Counted from the first letter of the stretch, positions 12,037 through 24,698 are shown. The stretch is 64,000 nt of DNA from Strongylocentrotus droebachiensis (GCA_035222895.1 JAVYIG010001593.1:1-64000); one strand, 5' to 3'. Translations and numbers: made by a program. Notes: generated by a model not told the origin, from the letters alone.

Positions 12037-12619
12037 AGCTATCGATAACGTGCACGCATACGCACACGCGTGATCAGTATCGTCCTTCTAAACTGACCAT
12101 CTGTGTTGGAGCTCGGTTCAGCAGCCTTTCCACGCTCTCAACACTGAACACCGTACTTGAACTCGCTCAATCAATCCATGATTTTGCCAGGACCATGGTG
12201 TCACTGTGACTAGACTATTTGCTTTTGTCTTTTTCTTTGTTTAATATTTTAATGACATTTACTGCTTGTTACAAAGATTAAACATAGATAACCATATGGA
12301 CTGATAATGTGGTATGGGGAATTCTTCAATAAAACTTGAAGAGTAAAACTAAAATAAAAGTAAAACTAAAACTGACATGTGATTTGTCAAAGAGGCATTT
12401 TTGGTTACTGAATTTGGTTTAGTAATACAGATGAGAATGAAGAAATGTTATTGTTATACGAAATGTTAAATTTTCACAGTTATTTTTGCGTCGACTTCCC
12501 GACTCTAGAATTTATCGTTTACTTAACAGCTAAAAGTTCATTAGTGCTAAAATGTTTATCAAAATTTGAAATATTCTGTTGCATTCATTCAATTTACATG
12601 TATGCCACTTATTTTGCAG

Positions 12620-12657
12620 ATAAAACAACACAGCCATGACAGCCGTTTTAGTGCCAG
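12620..12657 (+). other. Candidate 5' UTR exon of NDUFAF1 with a short upstream ATG
   Basis: This stretch is bounded by a good acceptor (TTTTGCAG at 12612-12619) and a donor (CCAG then GTATGC at 12658). It holds an ATG that, joined to a possible acceptor at 12740, would make an upstream reading frame out of frame with the main start at 12771. Assignment is by splice signals and position only. Confidence 0.4.
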
Positions 12658-12770
12658 GTATGCAGTTGTAGGTCTATAATCTACTGAGCCTCCATAATGA
12701 GACGAGTTTGAAAGCCGAAGATATTTGGAAGATATTGCAGTGATTAAGCTCCAAGTAAAAGGATACAACT

Positions 12771-14520
12771 ATGGCAATGCTTCCAAAACAAATCTTTTCT
12801 CATTTGAGAGAGAAAACATGGAGGACACTTTGGCAGTGTCAGCAATGGTCAAATCTCCACAGACAATTGACAGCTGTCCCTTTCCCTACAAATAGCAGAC
12901 AGAGTAGCTCAGATCAAAGCAGTAGCTCTAACCCCCCAAAACAGAAGAGAGAAAGCTATCTCTCCTTCATCAACAAAAATGTAAAACTCCTAAGTGAGGA
13001 AATGTGGACCAAGCTTAAAAGTCCAAACTTAGACACTATGTTTGACCAGAACAGGGTGTTGTGGCATTTTGATGGACCTGACAGTATCGAAGACTTCATA
13101 GTCCACAGTGATGCTGAGATAGGAGGGAAAAGTAGTGCGGGAGTAACTATGAGTCGAAACAACAAGCTGTTGTTTCATGGTAACCTGTGCACAGAGCTTC
13201 CAAGGGATGGAGAAACCAAGAGGAGCGGATACTGTGCTCTGAGAACAAAACAATCCTATGTGAGTACCTATACATGTACATCATCAACTCAAACACAAAC
13301 AAATATATATGTACCGGTATCATCTTCTTATAGGATCTTGAAATCTGGAAAAAAGTAGAGTGAACCAATTGCTTGTTGTCACTTTTCAGGCAGACTGGCA
13401 TTGTGTTGACGGAGAGGATACAATCCAGCTAAACTGATGTGTACTTCTTGTAGCTGTTTTGTGATCTGTGTGATTGATAGTGTAATGCAACATATAATGA
13501 ACACTTTAATATTTAGAGTATTTGATTGTATGACAAGATTTTCCTTGGCAATAAAAATTGAGATGTATATCTCATTGAAACTTGTATAAAAGCATGTTTG
13601 AGTGCCACAGGTCTGTATTTGATTATAATTGTCAGCCAGGGGCCCGTTCCTAGAAACCATCATAAGTCTAACTTCTTGACACACGTTTCAATGGGATAGT
13701 CAAGAAGTTAGACTTATGACGGTTTCTTGGAACGGGCCCCTGATATTCATTCAGCACCTCTTTTTAAATCCTGTCTCTCTCCAATGTTCTATTCCTGACA
13801 GAGATCTTTCAACAGGAAACAGGCGATGGACCTGACACCTTTCAATGTCCTAAAGTTGAGGGTACGAGGCGATGGTCGAGCCTACATGGTAAACCTGATG
13901 ATCAAAGGCTACTTCACAGAGTCACATGATGATGTTTGGAGTTACTTCATGTTCACGAGAGGTGGACCTTATTGGCAAGATATAACGGTATGGAACATTT
14001 CAAATTGTACCCGTATCATAGCAGGTGCATGATAATTGTCTCTGCAGTCATTGTATATATGTAGGAGATGCATTCTGACAGTTATTAAAAAAAAACAGTG
14101 TTTCTCATAAACACAGTTGTACAGACCTAACCCTGCAGTGTTATGAAATATCCTATATTAATGCTCCACCTGATGGATTTATTGATATAAAAGTCAAAAC
14201 CATACAAACACTATCATTTTAGATTGTATACCGTGTTTAAAACCAAAAAAGTTGGACGTAGAAAAAAATTAGATCACTAAAGTGAAAGTTGATTTTCATG
14301 TTTGCCTCTTCAGATCCCTTTCACCAAGTTCTTTATGTCAAGTCGAGGGCGAGTCCAGGACAAACAGATGCCACCGGACCTCGAGGCAGTCAACGCTATT
14401 GGTCTGACTATGGGAGATGCTGTGGATGGGGAGTTTATGCTGGAAATTGACTCTATCTCAGTCTCGTATGATGCAACACACACTGAGGAATATACATATG
14501 AAATGTATAAATCTCAATGA
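12771..14520 (+). CDS. NDUFAF1: NDUFAF1 / CIA30, mitochondrial complex I assembly factor, 3 coding exons
   Basis: Coding exons are 12771-13259, 13802-13987 and 14314-14520, all GT-AG and phase 0, giving 293 residues (human about 327). The ATG at 12771 is preceded in frame by TAA seven codons upstream, fixing the start. The first 40 residues are rich in Arg, Lys and Trp with few acids, fitting a mitochondrial import signal. The CIA30 domain begins about residue 100 with VLWHFDGPDSIEDFIVHSD and AEIGGKSS, then FNVLKLRVRGDGRAYMVNL, YFMFTRGGPYWQD, FMSSRGRVQDKQ and EFMLEIDSISVSYD, ending in the family's HTEEYTYE tail. NDUFAF1 acts in the mitochondrial complex that assembles the membrane arm of respiratory complex I. 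A hairpin element sits in intron 1. GNPNAT1 lies downstream in the opposite direction. Confidence 0.96.
13637..13742. mobile_element. 106-bp hairpin MITE in NDUFAF1 intron 1
   Basis: Its ends are CAGGGGCCCGTTCC and GGAACGGGCCCCTG. The arms continue with TAGAAACC and CATAAGTCTAACTTCTTGAC, the right arm being the reverse complement with one or two changes. The loop is about 20 bases. The terminal CAG would fit a hAT-derived miniature element, but the flanking octamers do not match, so the superfamily is open. Confidence 0.75.
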
Positions 14521-14763
14521 GGAAATGAGTGATGAATTTATTATGGTCTTGCAGAATTTATCTTCCAGATGTATGTTCATGAAACACAAAATGCTAGTCT
14601 GGCATCCATATAATTGGGTTGTTTGTAAGCTATCAATTCATTTTGTAATGATGGAGACAAGTTTAAATCTAATATTTTCACTCCAGTCGCACATGAACAG
14701 CAGTGTGGCATAGCACCATGGCCAATGGGGAGCACATGTGCCTTCCAAAACTTGACTGGCATT

Positions 14764-14790
14764 AAAAGAGAGAGAGAGAGAGAAAGAGGA
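14764..14790. repeat. Short (GA)n run
   Basis: A purine dinucleotide run in the probable NDUFAF1 3' UTR. Confidence 0.8.
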
Positions 14791-15249
14791 AAAGGGGTAA
14801 ATGTTATAAGATGGCACTACATGTACACCCCCTCCATTTTAGATTATCTTGCATTTTCACTGTTTTGTAGGTCATCTTTTGCAAAGTGGAACCAATGCCT
14901 CCCAAGCCCCCCCCCCCCTACCTCCACCTCATTATGCCATTGCATGTGAATACCTGTGCATGTACTTTTGGCAAGAGCAAGATCTTGTGATTTTAAACAT
15001 ATTTTGTGTCCAATAGTTTCATTTAACAATATCATGTGTTAAATACATGAACGTCAGTTATGAACAAAGTTTTTTTCTTAGTTTTGTCTCTGTTTAAAGT
15101 TTGCATAACTAATGATCACACAAATTTGGTTTGATGTAATGGAGCAGGAGAGTAAATAACTTCAACAAAAAAAAAAATGCTGATTTTCTGCTTGAATTAT
15201 TTATCATGCACGAGATCGATGGATAGAAATGTTGAAGATATTACAGACA

Positions 15250-15255
15250 AATAAA
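15250..15255 (+). terminator. Candidate poly(A) signal of NDUFAF1
   Basis: AATAAA lies about 730 bases after the NDUFAF1 stop and is followed within 35 bases by a T/G-rich stretch. It would give a 3' UTR of about 0.75 kb. Confidence 0.5.
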
Positions 15256-15290
15256 CACATTGTTGCTTTATGAATACCACTGGAAGTGTC

Positions 15291-15296
15291 TTTATT
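15291..15296 (-). terminator. Candidate distal poly(A) signal of GNPNAT1
   Basis: TTTATT on the plus strand reads AATAAA on the minus strand. If used, GNPNAT1 would have a 3' UTR of about 3.4 kb ending some 40 bp from the opposed NDUFAF1 signal. Nearer minus-strand signals could be used instead. Confidence 0.3.
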
Positions 15297-17142
15297 TAAT
15301 TCATTATGGATACTTCTGGTCTAATTTACAAGATAGTAAAATATAATTTAGAAACACATCAAATGAATAGAATTACATCTTTCTATTAGATGCAACGTAA
15401 TTTACATCTTGATAAGTACATTTATTCATTTACAATGTACCACTGTTTTAAACCACATTGCACAAAAGTGTAATAATAATTTTTTTTTAAACCAGGCTCA
15501 TATTAGCACTATCTCTAATTTATAAGTACATATTTACATGTACAATCTTACTAGATTTGCATTATTTACTTCTCTAAAAGATGAAAAATTAAGTTCTTTA
15601 TACAAGAACCCCATAATCTGATGTTAATCTTAAAGAACACTGAAGACGTAATACAAGAATATGAGAACCAAGCAATATCAATTTTAGGAATACAAAATTT
15701 GAAAGAATAATTTGATTTCTTTGGCAAAGGTACACTGTATATAATACAATGCACAATACATTTCAAAATGCCCAGGGAGACAAATGTAACATTTCTTAAC
15801 CCCCCCCCCCCATTATATGTTATAATTATAATATTAATGTAGAATAATTTACATATTATTCTTTGCTTTTGCCTAAAGGTGGTAGATTTATAATGTCAAG
15901 TAAGTCCATTCTCAAATTGCCTGTATTATTTTAAATAATTTACATAATGGAGCATATACTAAACAGACACCTAACCACAACTGGGAATGGTAAGATCATG
16001 GTTACCTGAATATTGGGTATTGTTGAGGAAATTACAGAACAGGGAAGTAAAAAAAAATGTGAAAGAACAGAAATACCATTTGACTTAAATATGTTCACAA
16101 GGCACTTTGCAATTCTTGCACATAAAGCAGAAATATCCTCTGCCCAACTTCTTTTTGTTCATAAAAGATTAAAATTATGCCCTCTTACAAAATAGTTGCA
16201 TTTGGACCAAAGGCACAAGGTGATAAGATGATCATTTCAACAGAATACTGTAAAAAAAAAAATGGGTAGAAATAAATAGATGAAGCAAAGTTACCTCTAA
16301 AGAATCCAACACTGTCTCATTTTCTACATAAAAGCAATAACTAAAAAGTAGTGAACCTGTGTCGAACAAGACAAAAATAAATAATTAGTCTATACATAAA
16401 ACATCTGAAGCATGTAGTCGTTTACAGAATTACAGTTGACAATATATAATCCATGTCCATATGAAGGTTTCACAAAGGAAATTCAGGAGCTACATAGAGT
16501 AAAATAATGTATTATACACTTTAAATAGGTTCTTAGGGATGTATAAAACTCCTATTTTTTCAATACCGGTATATTATTTTCATCATAAAGTTTATCATAC
16601 TGAATAGTATAAATTGATCGATAAAGCTAAATAATGAAATATCCTTATAACATTTATTGTGAGACAGTTGTATATTCAGCAATGTAAGTGCCAAGTGGCA
16701 TACTAATTCTAGTCGCAACAATTTTCAGAAATGCGGTCAAAGCGATTTCCATTTTCTAGTCATATTCTCATGCACACAGTATGGCCGAAAGCCCCACAGG
16801 CTTTTTCAGTGTTTTCTTTGAAATGTTATAAAAGGGAGGAAGCCATTATCAATGAGCAAATTCCTTCTTCACAAGTTTTGAGCTATTTGAAACAATTTTT
16901 AGAATAAATGTATAGTCACCAGTTAAAGCAATAACATTAAATTGCACATTTAGTTAACAAATATCTATGCTAGCTTAACTTTTCTAAAAAGAAGTTTATA
17001 TAAATTCCAAAGATTTGTATCATCATTATTTATTTGAGGATGTTTCAAGCTAAACCTGAGTATTTCAAGGCACATTAACTGCTTATTAGGGTTATTCCTA
17101 ATCGTTTTACAGGTAATTTCAAAATAATGTTTGAAAAGCCCC

Positions 17143-17173
<31 letters not shown>

Positions 17174-18420
17174 AAAAAAAAAAAATGCTGGACATTCTAC
17201 ACATCATATCTATTGCAGATTAAAGTTAGCATTCCGATATACATAAAAATGCAGGTGGGCTTTTTCTATTAAAAACAATAACAGATTATGTCCTACAGAA
17301 AAAAAAGTGTATGACTTTTACTAATAAGAACTTATAACACTTCTAAACCCTGAATATTGGGGAAACAAAACAGAAGAAACATATAAATATTGCAGAAGAT
17401 GGACTAAGTCTATAAATACAAAGCAGTGAGGTATCAATAAACTGCACATTTAGTTCAGCCCACATGATATGAACATCAAGAAAATCAACTGAAACTTAAC
17501 CTTGCAATTTGTCAATGCATGCAAGATCATTATATAGGAAATTATAAACACGTCACAGATCAAGCTATCTTCACAGAGTAACTTTGCAAGGTTAATCATG
17601 ATATCAGATTCAGATGAGGAATAATAAGACATGTTTTATGTTGTTCATTACTGGTCTCTGTTTATCAGGATGACCCAATTTGTACCATAATCCGGCTCGG
17701 AATGCTCAGCCTGACAGTCTGAAGACCAGCAGGGTTCCGAGCTACAGCACTATTACAAATACTGTATTTTCACTTTTTCAGATTATTATTAAACGGTTAA
17801 ACGAAACCGCCCGTATACTTTTAACGGTTATCCGTTTAGCACAAAAACCGTAATGACTCAGGCTTAATAGGAAGCTCTTTGTCTTCACTTCAATAAGCAT
17901 TTTCTTTTAAGAATGACTTTGTCCATTTGGCACTTTTATTTTGTATTCTTTCCACATCATCTTTAATAATGTCAATCTGATTACTGAGAATACACTTTAC
18001 CTAGTATCTGTTTTATTGATTAACCTATATCTCACTTCTAAACAGTATCTTTTCACCACTATCAGCTGACTGGTGATTGAATATTTTCACACACAGGACA
18101 GAGGAATCTCCTAGACTGGTCAGGATAGCAACTCTTTTCTACTTTAAGACGACGCGCCATCGATGAATAGATAGAGAAACAGAAATAAAACAAATGATGA
18201 GTTGCTTACCAAGTTCCCCTACAATAAAAGATTTCACTATGCAGTAATATAAATGTCTAAAAGATAGAAAGGTAAACTGGAGATGTAAAAACACCTTCTC
18301 TCTATCTTTTACTCTCCCATGAGCATACAAATGTGTAGAGGATTCCAAGAGGTATATGAAGACATCTGATTTGATTTCACTCATGATTCAGACAAGTAAA
18401 GATGGGTTGCTCTGAAAACC
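15297..18420. other. AT-rich non-coding DNA between NDUFAF1 and GNPNAT1
   Basis: No exon was found. The stretch is strongly AT-rich and holds homopolymer runs (C at about 15801 and 17139-17163, followed directly by an A run to about 17185). An unusual patch at about 17795-17850 repeats the words AAACGGTTAAACG and TTAACGGTTATCCG. Much of the stretch may be GNPNAT1 3' UTR. Confidence 0.45.
17139..17185. repeat. C-run joined to A-run
   Basis: About 25 C followed by about 22 A. Such tracts are unstable and prone to assembly error, so the exact length is doubtful. Confidence 0.8.
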
Positions 18421-18665
18421 TCAGCAGTTGATGTCCTCCTTATTCAACGAGCAATGTTCATGGCGATAGCTCGTGTAATTGTCAGGGTCTTCCTTGTTGC
18501 TGAATATTGTGTCGAATGGTATATTCTCTGTGGTGCACTCTAGAGTGACTTTTAAGCAGGTTAGGTTTAGGGGTAGGGTAAGGTATACTGCTGCATCCAA
18601 GGTTGAATTACAGAATTCTTTAGTATGATTCGGAAGAGTGAAGATGAGTTGTCTTGTAGCAGCCA
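18421..18665 (-). pseudogene. Decayed tandem duplicate of the last GNPNAT1 exon
   Basis: Read on the minus strand it encodes KVTLECTTENIPFDTIF, then KEDPDNYTSYRHEHCSLNKE and a stop. This is the same ending as the true exon at 18846-18666 (TTLECKTDNIPFYTKFGYK, then DPENYMTYRHEHC). The first half of the exon is gone and is replaced by a TTAGGG-like stretch and the words GTATACTGCTGCATCCA and TTGAATTACA. Those words also occur upstream of the true exon near 18968-18996, so the duplicated unit included intron. Loss of the N-terminal part of the exon and of the FGY motif (here FSN) argues against function. Confidence 0.75.
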
Positions 18666-21600
18666 TCAACTATTAATCTCCTCCTCCTTATTCAGCGAGC
18701 AATGTTCATGGCGATAGGTCATGTAATTCTCAGGGTCCTGCTTGTAGCCAAACTTTGTGTAGAATGGTATATTATCTGTCTTGCACTCTAGAGTTGTCTT
18801 GTAGCAGCCAACTTGTTGACTAAGTAATGTCAGGGTTTCCACCATCCTACGATATGAAACAAACAATGAAGTGATGCTCAGGTGACATTTTCTCAAGGAC
18901 TTTCTTATAAGTTTAGGGTTAGGATTGCAGTTAAGTTTTAGGTTAGGTTTAGGGTTAGGGTTAGGTATACTGCTGCATCCACGATTGAATTACACAATTC
19001 TGTTAGTATAGGGAAGTAATGCAGAGCAATAGTTGCAAAAACATTTGTCATTCAACTGACTCCTGAATAAAATTATTGAAAATCATTGGCTACATAATCA
19101 TGCTATTTTCCAGTAGATAAGGAAAAAAGCACCTCCTGCTGGTAGGAAATATTTTGCATTACAGCAACAAAGAGTTAATATGTCTCGCGTTTAATTAACC
19201 TCCCAGAAGACTTGAGTTGATAAAGATTTTTCTGGGAGGTGTTGATGGGATGTAGAAAGATGTTTTTACTGCTTGTGACCAATGCTATGTTGCTTACACC
19301 AAAGGCAGCAATATAATTTGATATTTACTGTTCTACTTACAGTTTTCCTAGCTGCTTTCCCCTGTATTCCTCTTTCACCACTATTTCATCCAACTTCCCT
19401 TTCTGAAATAGAAAAGAAAATGGAATAATCATAAATACATACAAACTTATTTTGTATGAATACAGATGAGGATAAACATAATCATTATGGTCACAGAATA
19501 AATTTAAGTTGCAATAAACTTTTATGGCATTGGCCAATTACATGCCATTATATAAAACTGTAAGCTCTTACAATGTATGTTACTGTAGAATAACCAATAT
19601 TAGGACTTTTATTGGATTATATGTCAAAAACGGTATTCATATTTTTGAGAAGGGTCAGATCAAAAGTCTGATCTTACATCCATCAAAAGAACATTTCTTT
19701 AGATCTAATAATATTTCAGATTTCAAAAGTTGTTTCTGTAATCTGCCCTTCCTTCTTTCCTTTCTTTTGGCGCTTCATACATTCTCAAGTAATGTAATAA
19801 GCCGTTAGCATTATCCCTGTCCCTTTATTAAATAAATTACCTAAACATTTGATGAACTGGGACAATGGGACACAACAAAGTACCTCTCTATTTTTACCTT
19901 TGAGCACATATGAGTAAACTTGAAGTCTATTCCTAAAGTTCCTGTAGCCACCACCTGACCACAGCTTGTGTCTTCTATCACGATGATGTAGTAAGAGTTT
20001 GGACAAGCTTTGTAGGCATGGAATTGTTCTGAAAAGTAACCAAAAAAGATACATTGCACTTACTTACTTGAGGAATCATACTTTATATGTTATACAGTTA
20101 TACATGTACATATGACAATATGAACATCACATGTTTAATGAAAATCACTTCAAAATAATAACCTTCTGAAAAATATATAAAATTTCATTTTATTTTTGTA
20201 TAAAAACAACTTGCTGTGACAGGGCATATTTGAGTTTGGACTAATTGGATTATTTCAAAGCAATGAGAAGATTGATGTGTATATAACAAAGACAAAAACA
20301 AGGTGGTGTCCTAAAAACTATATAGCCTTGATCAACATGCCATGGTATTATTTCCAAATATGAAAAAGGGAAGAGAGAGACCTGAAGCCTGAAAAGACAG
20401 AAATGTTAAATTCTCAACAGAAATGATCGTACTTCATGGCTTTTGCTTGGCAAAAGTCCTAGAAAGTTTTAGAGTTTAGATGCTTAAAATCCAATTCAGG
20501 TAAAAATTTGAAATACATGTACTGGTATAATAAATCCACATATACATTACAAGAAACTACATACCTTCAAAGAGCTTCCTTGGCACATCGCCAACAGATG
20601 TGAGCTGTGAAAGCAGTTGCAGGTACCCTGAGAAATGCAAAGACAAACAAAATGAACACCAATTTAACCCCAATTCTGATTACACAACATGCCGATTTCA
20701 CATAATGCTATAAAAATGGTAGAATATACAAAATGCTCCTGTACGGGAAGGTGGAATAAAGCACTTGTGGTCAATCCATCTTTCATAGTTTAAAGTAAAA
20801 CAAAAATAACACTACTCAAACTTAGAAGACTCTTCATCTTATACATGTAATTGCCATGGAAATAATTGATTAGTTTGTTTCTAAAAGGGGAAATCCACCC
20901 TGAAATTAAGTTGGTTTTAATAAATGCAGAAAAATGACAAAAACATGTCAGTAAAAGTTTGAACAAAATCTGATTAAAAATAGGGAAGTTATGAATTTTG
21001 AAGTTGTCATCAGGGTGTACATTCTCATTAATTCTTATAGAATAGAGGCTAATTTAATACCGGTATCTTGAAACCATTTAGGCCTACCGGTACATATACT
21101 GTGAGACATGAAGATCGATAAAGAAAAATCTATTCAACAAATTTGTCAATATTTGATTAAATGTATCATCTACGGTATTGATAAAATCAGTCTCTTTTGA
21201 AACAATGTTAGATATGGTCTGTTTGGAGCTAGAAGGGCATTAACCCATATACTTTCACAAATAGTAAACACCCTTCTGGCTTTTAACATAAAATATGTAA
21301 GATCATTTATCAGATTGTTACTAGAATTCACACCTGATGTTTAATTCAATCAAATTAAAATTTATGAGTGAATTAAAAAGAAAGTTGGGAAGCATCAAGC
21401 AATACATTTCTTATGACTTTCTTTCTTACTAACAAAATGGTTAACCTCAAGATTGTGTTTACCTTTATCATAGTCTCCTATTTGAAGTGGTCTCATCAGC
21501 AAATCATGACCTGGATTGGCAGGACTGATGGGTGGCTTGAAGGAGACTTTTGAAATATTTTCAAAATCTGCTTTGAGTTTCTCCAATAACTTGGGATCAA

Positions 21601-24075
21601 ACATTGGGGTCTCCTCTATATTATTCTGACAAATGAACATAATTGAGAGGGAAAAAAGATGTTCATCAATAGTGATATTTACTTTATTGAAGATAAATCA
21701 GATTATAAAACGAGCTCTGGTCTACCATCATACAACAATAACATCCTTTAATTTCAAGGCACATCCCCACTAGCTTCCTCCAAGAGGTATATTTAAGCAT
21801 CCCAAGTTCTTTGCATCATCCTGCAAAGATAGACTCTTCACATTTTTTAAATGTTCACCAGACTTCACCTTCACCTCTTAACCCATTGCTTACCGGAACC
21901 TGGTGTTCCCTGTGTTAAGCCTATGGAAATTAGATAACTCAGTAGCCAACGGGTTAACAAACAACTGCCCCAGAGCTGTTTCATCATTATCTAAAAGTGG
22001 TAATAACTCAATCACAATGCATAGTATACTATGCATCAAATGTGATGTGTGACTTATTTCCACTTATTTTGCAGGCAATTGTTAACAATTAAACACTGCA
22101 TTCCATGCTCACTGAATAACTTGCCTGTCATCTATTTCATCATATGAAGGGTTTTTTTCAATTGAAAATTTCAATAAGATATAAGATACCAGTGATTTAT
22201 TTAAAAATAAATAAAAACCTCAAAACCTCGATTCCATGTCTTAAATTGGCAATTTATTCAGTTGATTTCTTTGTTTTTTTTGCCAATCTGTAGGACTACA
22301 ACATATGAGAACACACACAAAAAGGATAGATGTTTTCTAACATTGCTACTGAAGTAAACCAACATGAGTCTAACTTTTCAGACCTCACATTGAAACAAAT
22401 GTTATTTTTAAATTTCAATGAGATATCAGGTTATCAGCAAACTTGGACATACACATATAATTTTCTTCCAACCAAAGGCCCCTAAAATGAAAACTAATTT
22501 TGTTTTCACTCTTCATTGATTGGTTAAAACACACTGTTTTGCAAAAAGTATTATTTAAGGCTCCCAAGTCGTAAATAGGACCTCAACTAAAAAAAAGTAC
22601 TATTTACTGGTAGCAAAAATAAACACAGTAATCACGAACAAGGCAACAGGAATGGCTTCAGTGGGTAAGCATGGAGCTATAATAAGAGAGATTGAATTCT
22701 TTGACTTTCATAGCAAAATCTTTTAACCAATCAATGATGAATGAACAGTCTTCTACTTCTATTCTACTACTTGTCAAAGCCTGTTCAGCATCTAGACAAG
22801 GGTGATCTTCTTCCGATGGTGGACGGCTTGTGTGAATTTGTGCCGAAATATATACATGTTTATGATGCAAGTAAAATGATAAAAATCATAAAAATCATAA
22901 AAATAATGATGATGCTGTGACTATTCGCAGCTGATGGCTTCCTTGAACTGCTTCAATGTGGGCAGCTCAATGATATTTGTAGGATGCTCATCCCAGTCTT
23001 TAATGGTGTGAGGAAAGAAGCTGTATTTTTAAGAATCGGAGGATGTACCAAGTCTGGTGAAACGAAGATGATGTTGACTCCTTGTAGCTCTGTCTTTCTG
23101 TGAGATGTAATCTGGAAGAGGGATGGCTATCTGGTGGTGGAGGATCTTGTACATCATGGCTAGACGTGATTCCAGTCGTCGCTCTTGTAGAGTTGGGAGT
23201 CCGATGTTCAATCGCATAGCCGTGACGCTGTCTTCCCGGCTGTGATTCCCTGTGCTGAAGCGTATCCCCCTCCTCTGAACTTTCTCAAGGCTATCTATCA
23301 GGTTTTGCCGATATGGATCCCATATAGCTGCGCCATATTCTAGTTGTGATCTGACCAGTGTTGTGTATGCCTGTTTCTTGATGGCAGATGAGCATAGGCT
23401 GAGGTTTCTTCGAATGAATCCAAGTGTTCTGTTGGCTTTGGCTGCGACTGCCTTGATGTGATGTTTCCAGCTAAGTTTGTCATGGATTTCCATCCCCAAG
23501 TAAGGCTGGAAACAGCGGCGAGCACCTCATCTCCCATGGTGTAGTTAAGGATGATGGGTTTCTGCTTGCGATGAATTCTCATGCTGTAGCACTTCTTCGC
23601 ATTGAATAGCATCTGCCACTTTCCAGTCCATTTGTAGTCTTGATATAATAATAATTGAATAGATATATAAATAGTAATAAAGTAGTAGTAGGGTCTGTAT
23701 TTATATATATACTGCCTTTATTCGAGTCTCTGGATTAAAACTATGGTCCCATAGGTGACTGCAATAGTGCTATTTTAATTGAGGGGTATAGTTTTAACCA
23801 GAGCCTCTCAAGTGTACATTTGTATAAACATCCACCACGCCCACCCATGTACCCACCCACGTTAGATGGTATACGCCACTCCGTTTAGACCTCCCCATGA
23901 GCTTAGGCGGAGATGAGAGTGAGTTTTCGATGAGCAACTCAATTGTCATGGTCGAAGCTGGAGATCTTCGATTCCTAAGCAATAATTAAACGAAACTATA
24001 CACCAATTAAACAAATAAAACAATTATATTAATAACATAAACTTAAGTATTTCAAGTTTTTGTAATTACCTCCAT
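18666..24075 (-). CDS. GNPNAT1: GNPNAT1 / GNA1, glucosamine 6-phosphate N-acetyltransferase, 6 coding exons
   Basis: Minus-strand exons are 24075-24070, 21625-21463, 20627-20565, 20028-19898, 19402-19341 and 18846-18666, all GT-AG with matching phases, giving 201 residues (human 184). The first coding exon holds only ATG GAG; the next begins NNIEETPMFDPKLLE, matching the conserved ETPMFDP start. Further signs of family are PPISPANPGHDLLMRPL, the GNAT strand with CGQVVATGTLGIDFKFTH, the acetyl-CoA loop RGKQLG (residues 135-140) and the C-terminal CYKTTLEC and FYTKFGYKQD. The enzyme moves an acetyl group from acetyl-CoA to glucosamine-6-phosphate on the route to UDP-GlcNAc. Introns hold a LINE fragment (intron 1) and a TTAGGG-like tract (intron 5). 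The 5' end faces CRLS1. Confidence 0.96.
18905..18966. repeat. Interstitial telomere-like TTAGGG/TTAGG stretch
   Basis: Degenerate repeats such as TTAGGTTTAGGGTTAGGG lie just upstream of the last GNPNAT1 exon. A shorter form (GGTTAGGTTTAGGGG) occurs in the duplicate copy near 18560-18585. It is too short and irregular to be a chromosome end. Confidence 0.75.
22916..23640 (-). mobile_element. LINE (L2/CR1-like) reverse-transcriptase C-terminal fragment in GNPNAT1 intron 1
   Basis: The minus strand encodes KANRTLGFIRRNLSLCSS, YTTLVRSQLEYGAAIWDP, SLEKVQRRGIRFSTG, LGLPTL-like and ERRLESRLAMMYKILHHQ motifs. A stop at about 23031 is followed by KYSFFPHTIKDWDEHPTN, the usual end of L2-type elements. 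A frameshift near 23490 separates the upstream part, which carries FNAKKCYSMRIHRKQKP. The 3' end runs into short AAAATCATAA-type repeats near 22880-22905. It is 5' truncated and inactive. Confidence 0.88.
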
Positions 24076-24264
24076 ATTAGACAAGATTGGTTGATTTTCA
24101 AAGGGATGTTGGACGTCTTCGCTTGGTTCCTCGACTTGTGTTGACGTGTGCGCTGTGATCGGTAATTTTCAGCTAGGTTGTTTTAGAGTGCAACGAACTT
24201 TACCTATACAAATATGTTAAGGACTTGTTTAAGTGGTAAAAATGTTTTCATAATTTAATGTAAA
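24076..24264. promoter_or_regulatory. GNPNAT1 5' UTR and promoter side of the GNPNAT1-CRLS1 intergenic region
   Basis: GNPNAT1 starts on the minus strand at 24075 and CRLS1 appears to start on the plus strand within the next 0.6 kb, so the two genes are probably head-to-head. No TATA box was recognised on either side. Confidence 0.45.
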
Positions 24265-24559
24265 GAGATTTCATTTATTTTTAATTTTGTGATTTAAATA
24301 TATTTATATATTTTATGAACATAAGATGAGGTAACAGTATTACTAATAGCGGAACGAGCTTATTTCACTTTCAACATGGCAGCCTCCATATGATAACTAA
24401 AAACTTTGCACGACTGATTTTGTTGTCTAATAATTATGGAGAAATCCAACAGTTGACGTATTAGGTAACAGAATGTTGATTAGTGCTTAACATTAATTGA
24501 TTTATTCCGTTATAACGACATTCTTCACCTAAAACTTTGAGGTCTGCCTCTGTGCCTCC

Positions 24560-24698
24560 GATCAAAACCCAAGTAAGATAAGTTCAACTTCAACTTCTAC
24601 TAGGTCTAAAGTTAGATCTAGTACTAGTTCTAGGCTCTAGCTAGTCGTGCATGCCGTCTCCTTCGGCGACTGAAACGGAGTGGTCCCCGCGCTCTCCG
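24560..24698 (+). other. Candidate non-coding first exon of CRLS1
   Basis: A C/G-richer block ends in CGCTCTCCG followed by a strong donor GTGAGT at 24699. The next plus-strand acceptor with a pyrimidine tract is at 26253, directly before CRLS1 exon 1. The ATG near 24651 would, after splicing, meet a stop within eight codons of the junction, so the block is more likely 5' UTR than coding. The 5' limit is unknown. Confidence 0.4.

Noticed and set aside
18905..18966. A telomere
   Set aside because: The TTAGG-like repeats are short, irregular and inside a gene intron.
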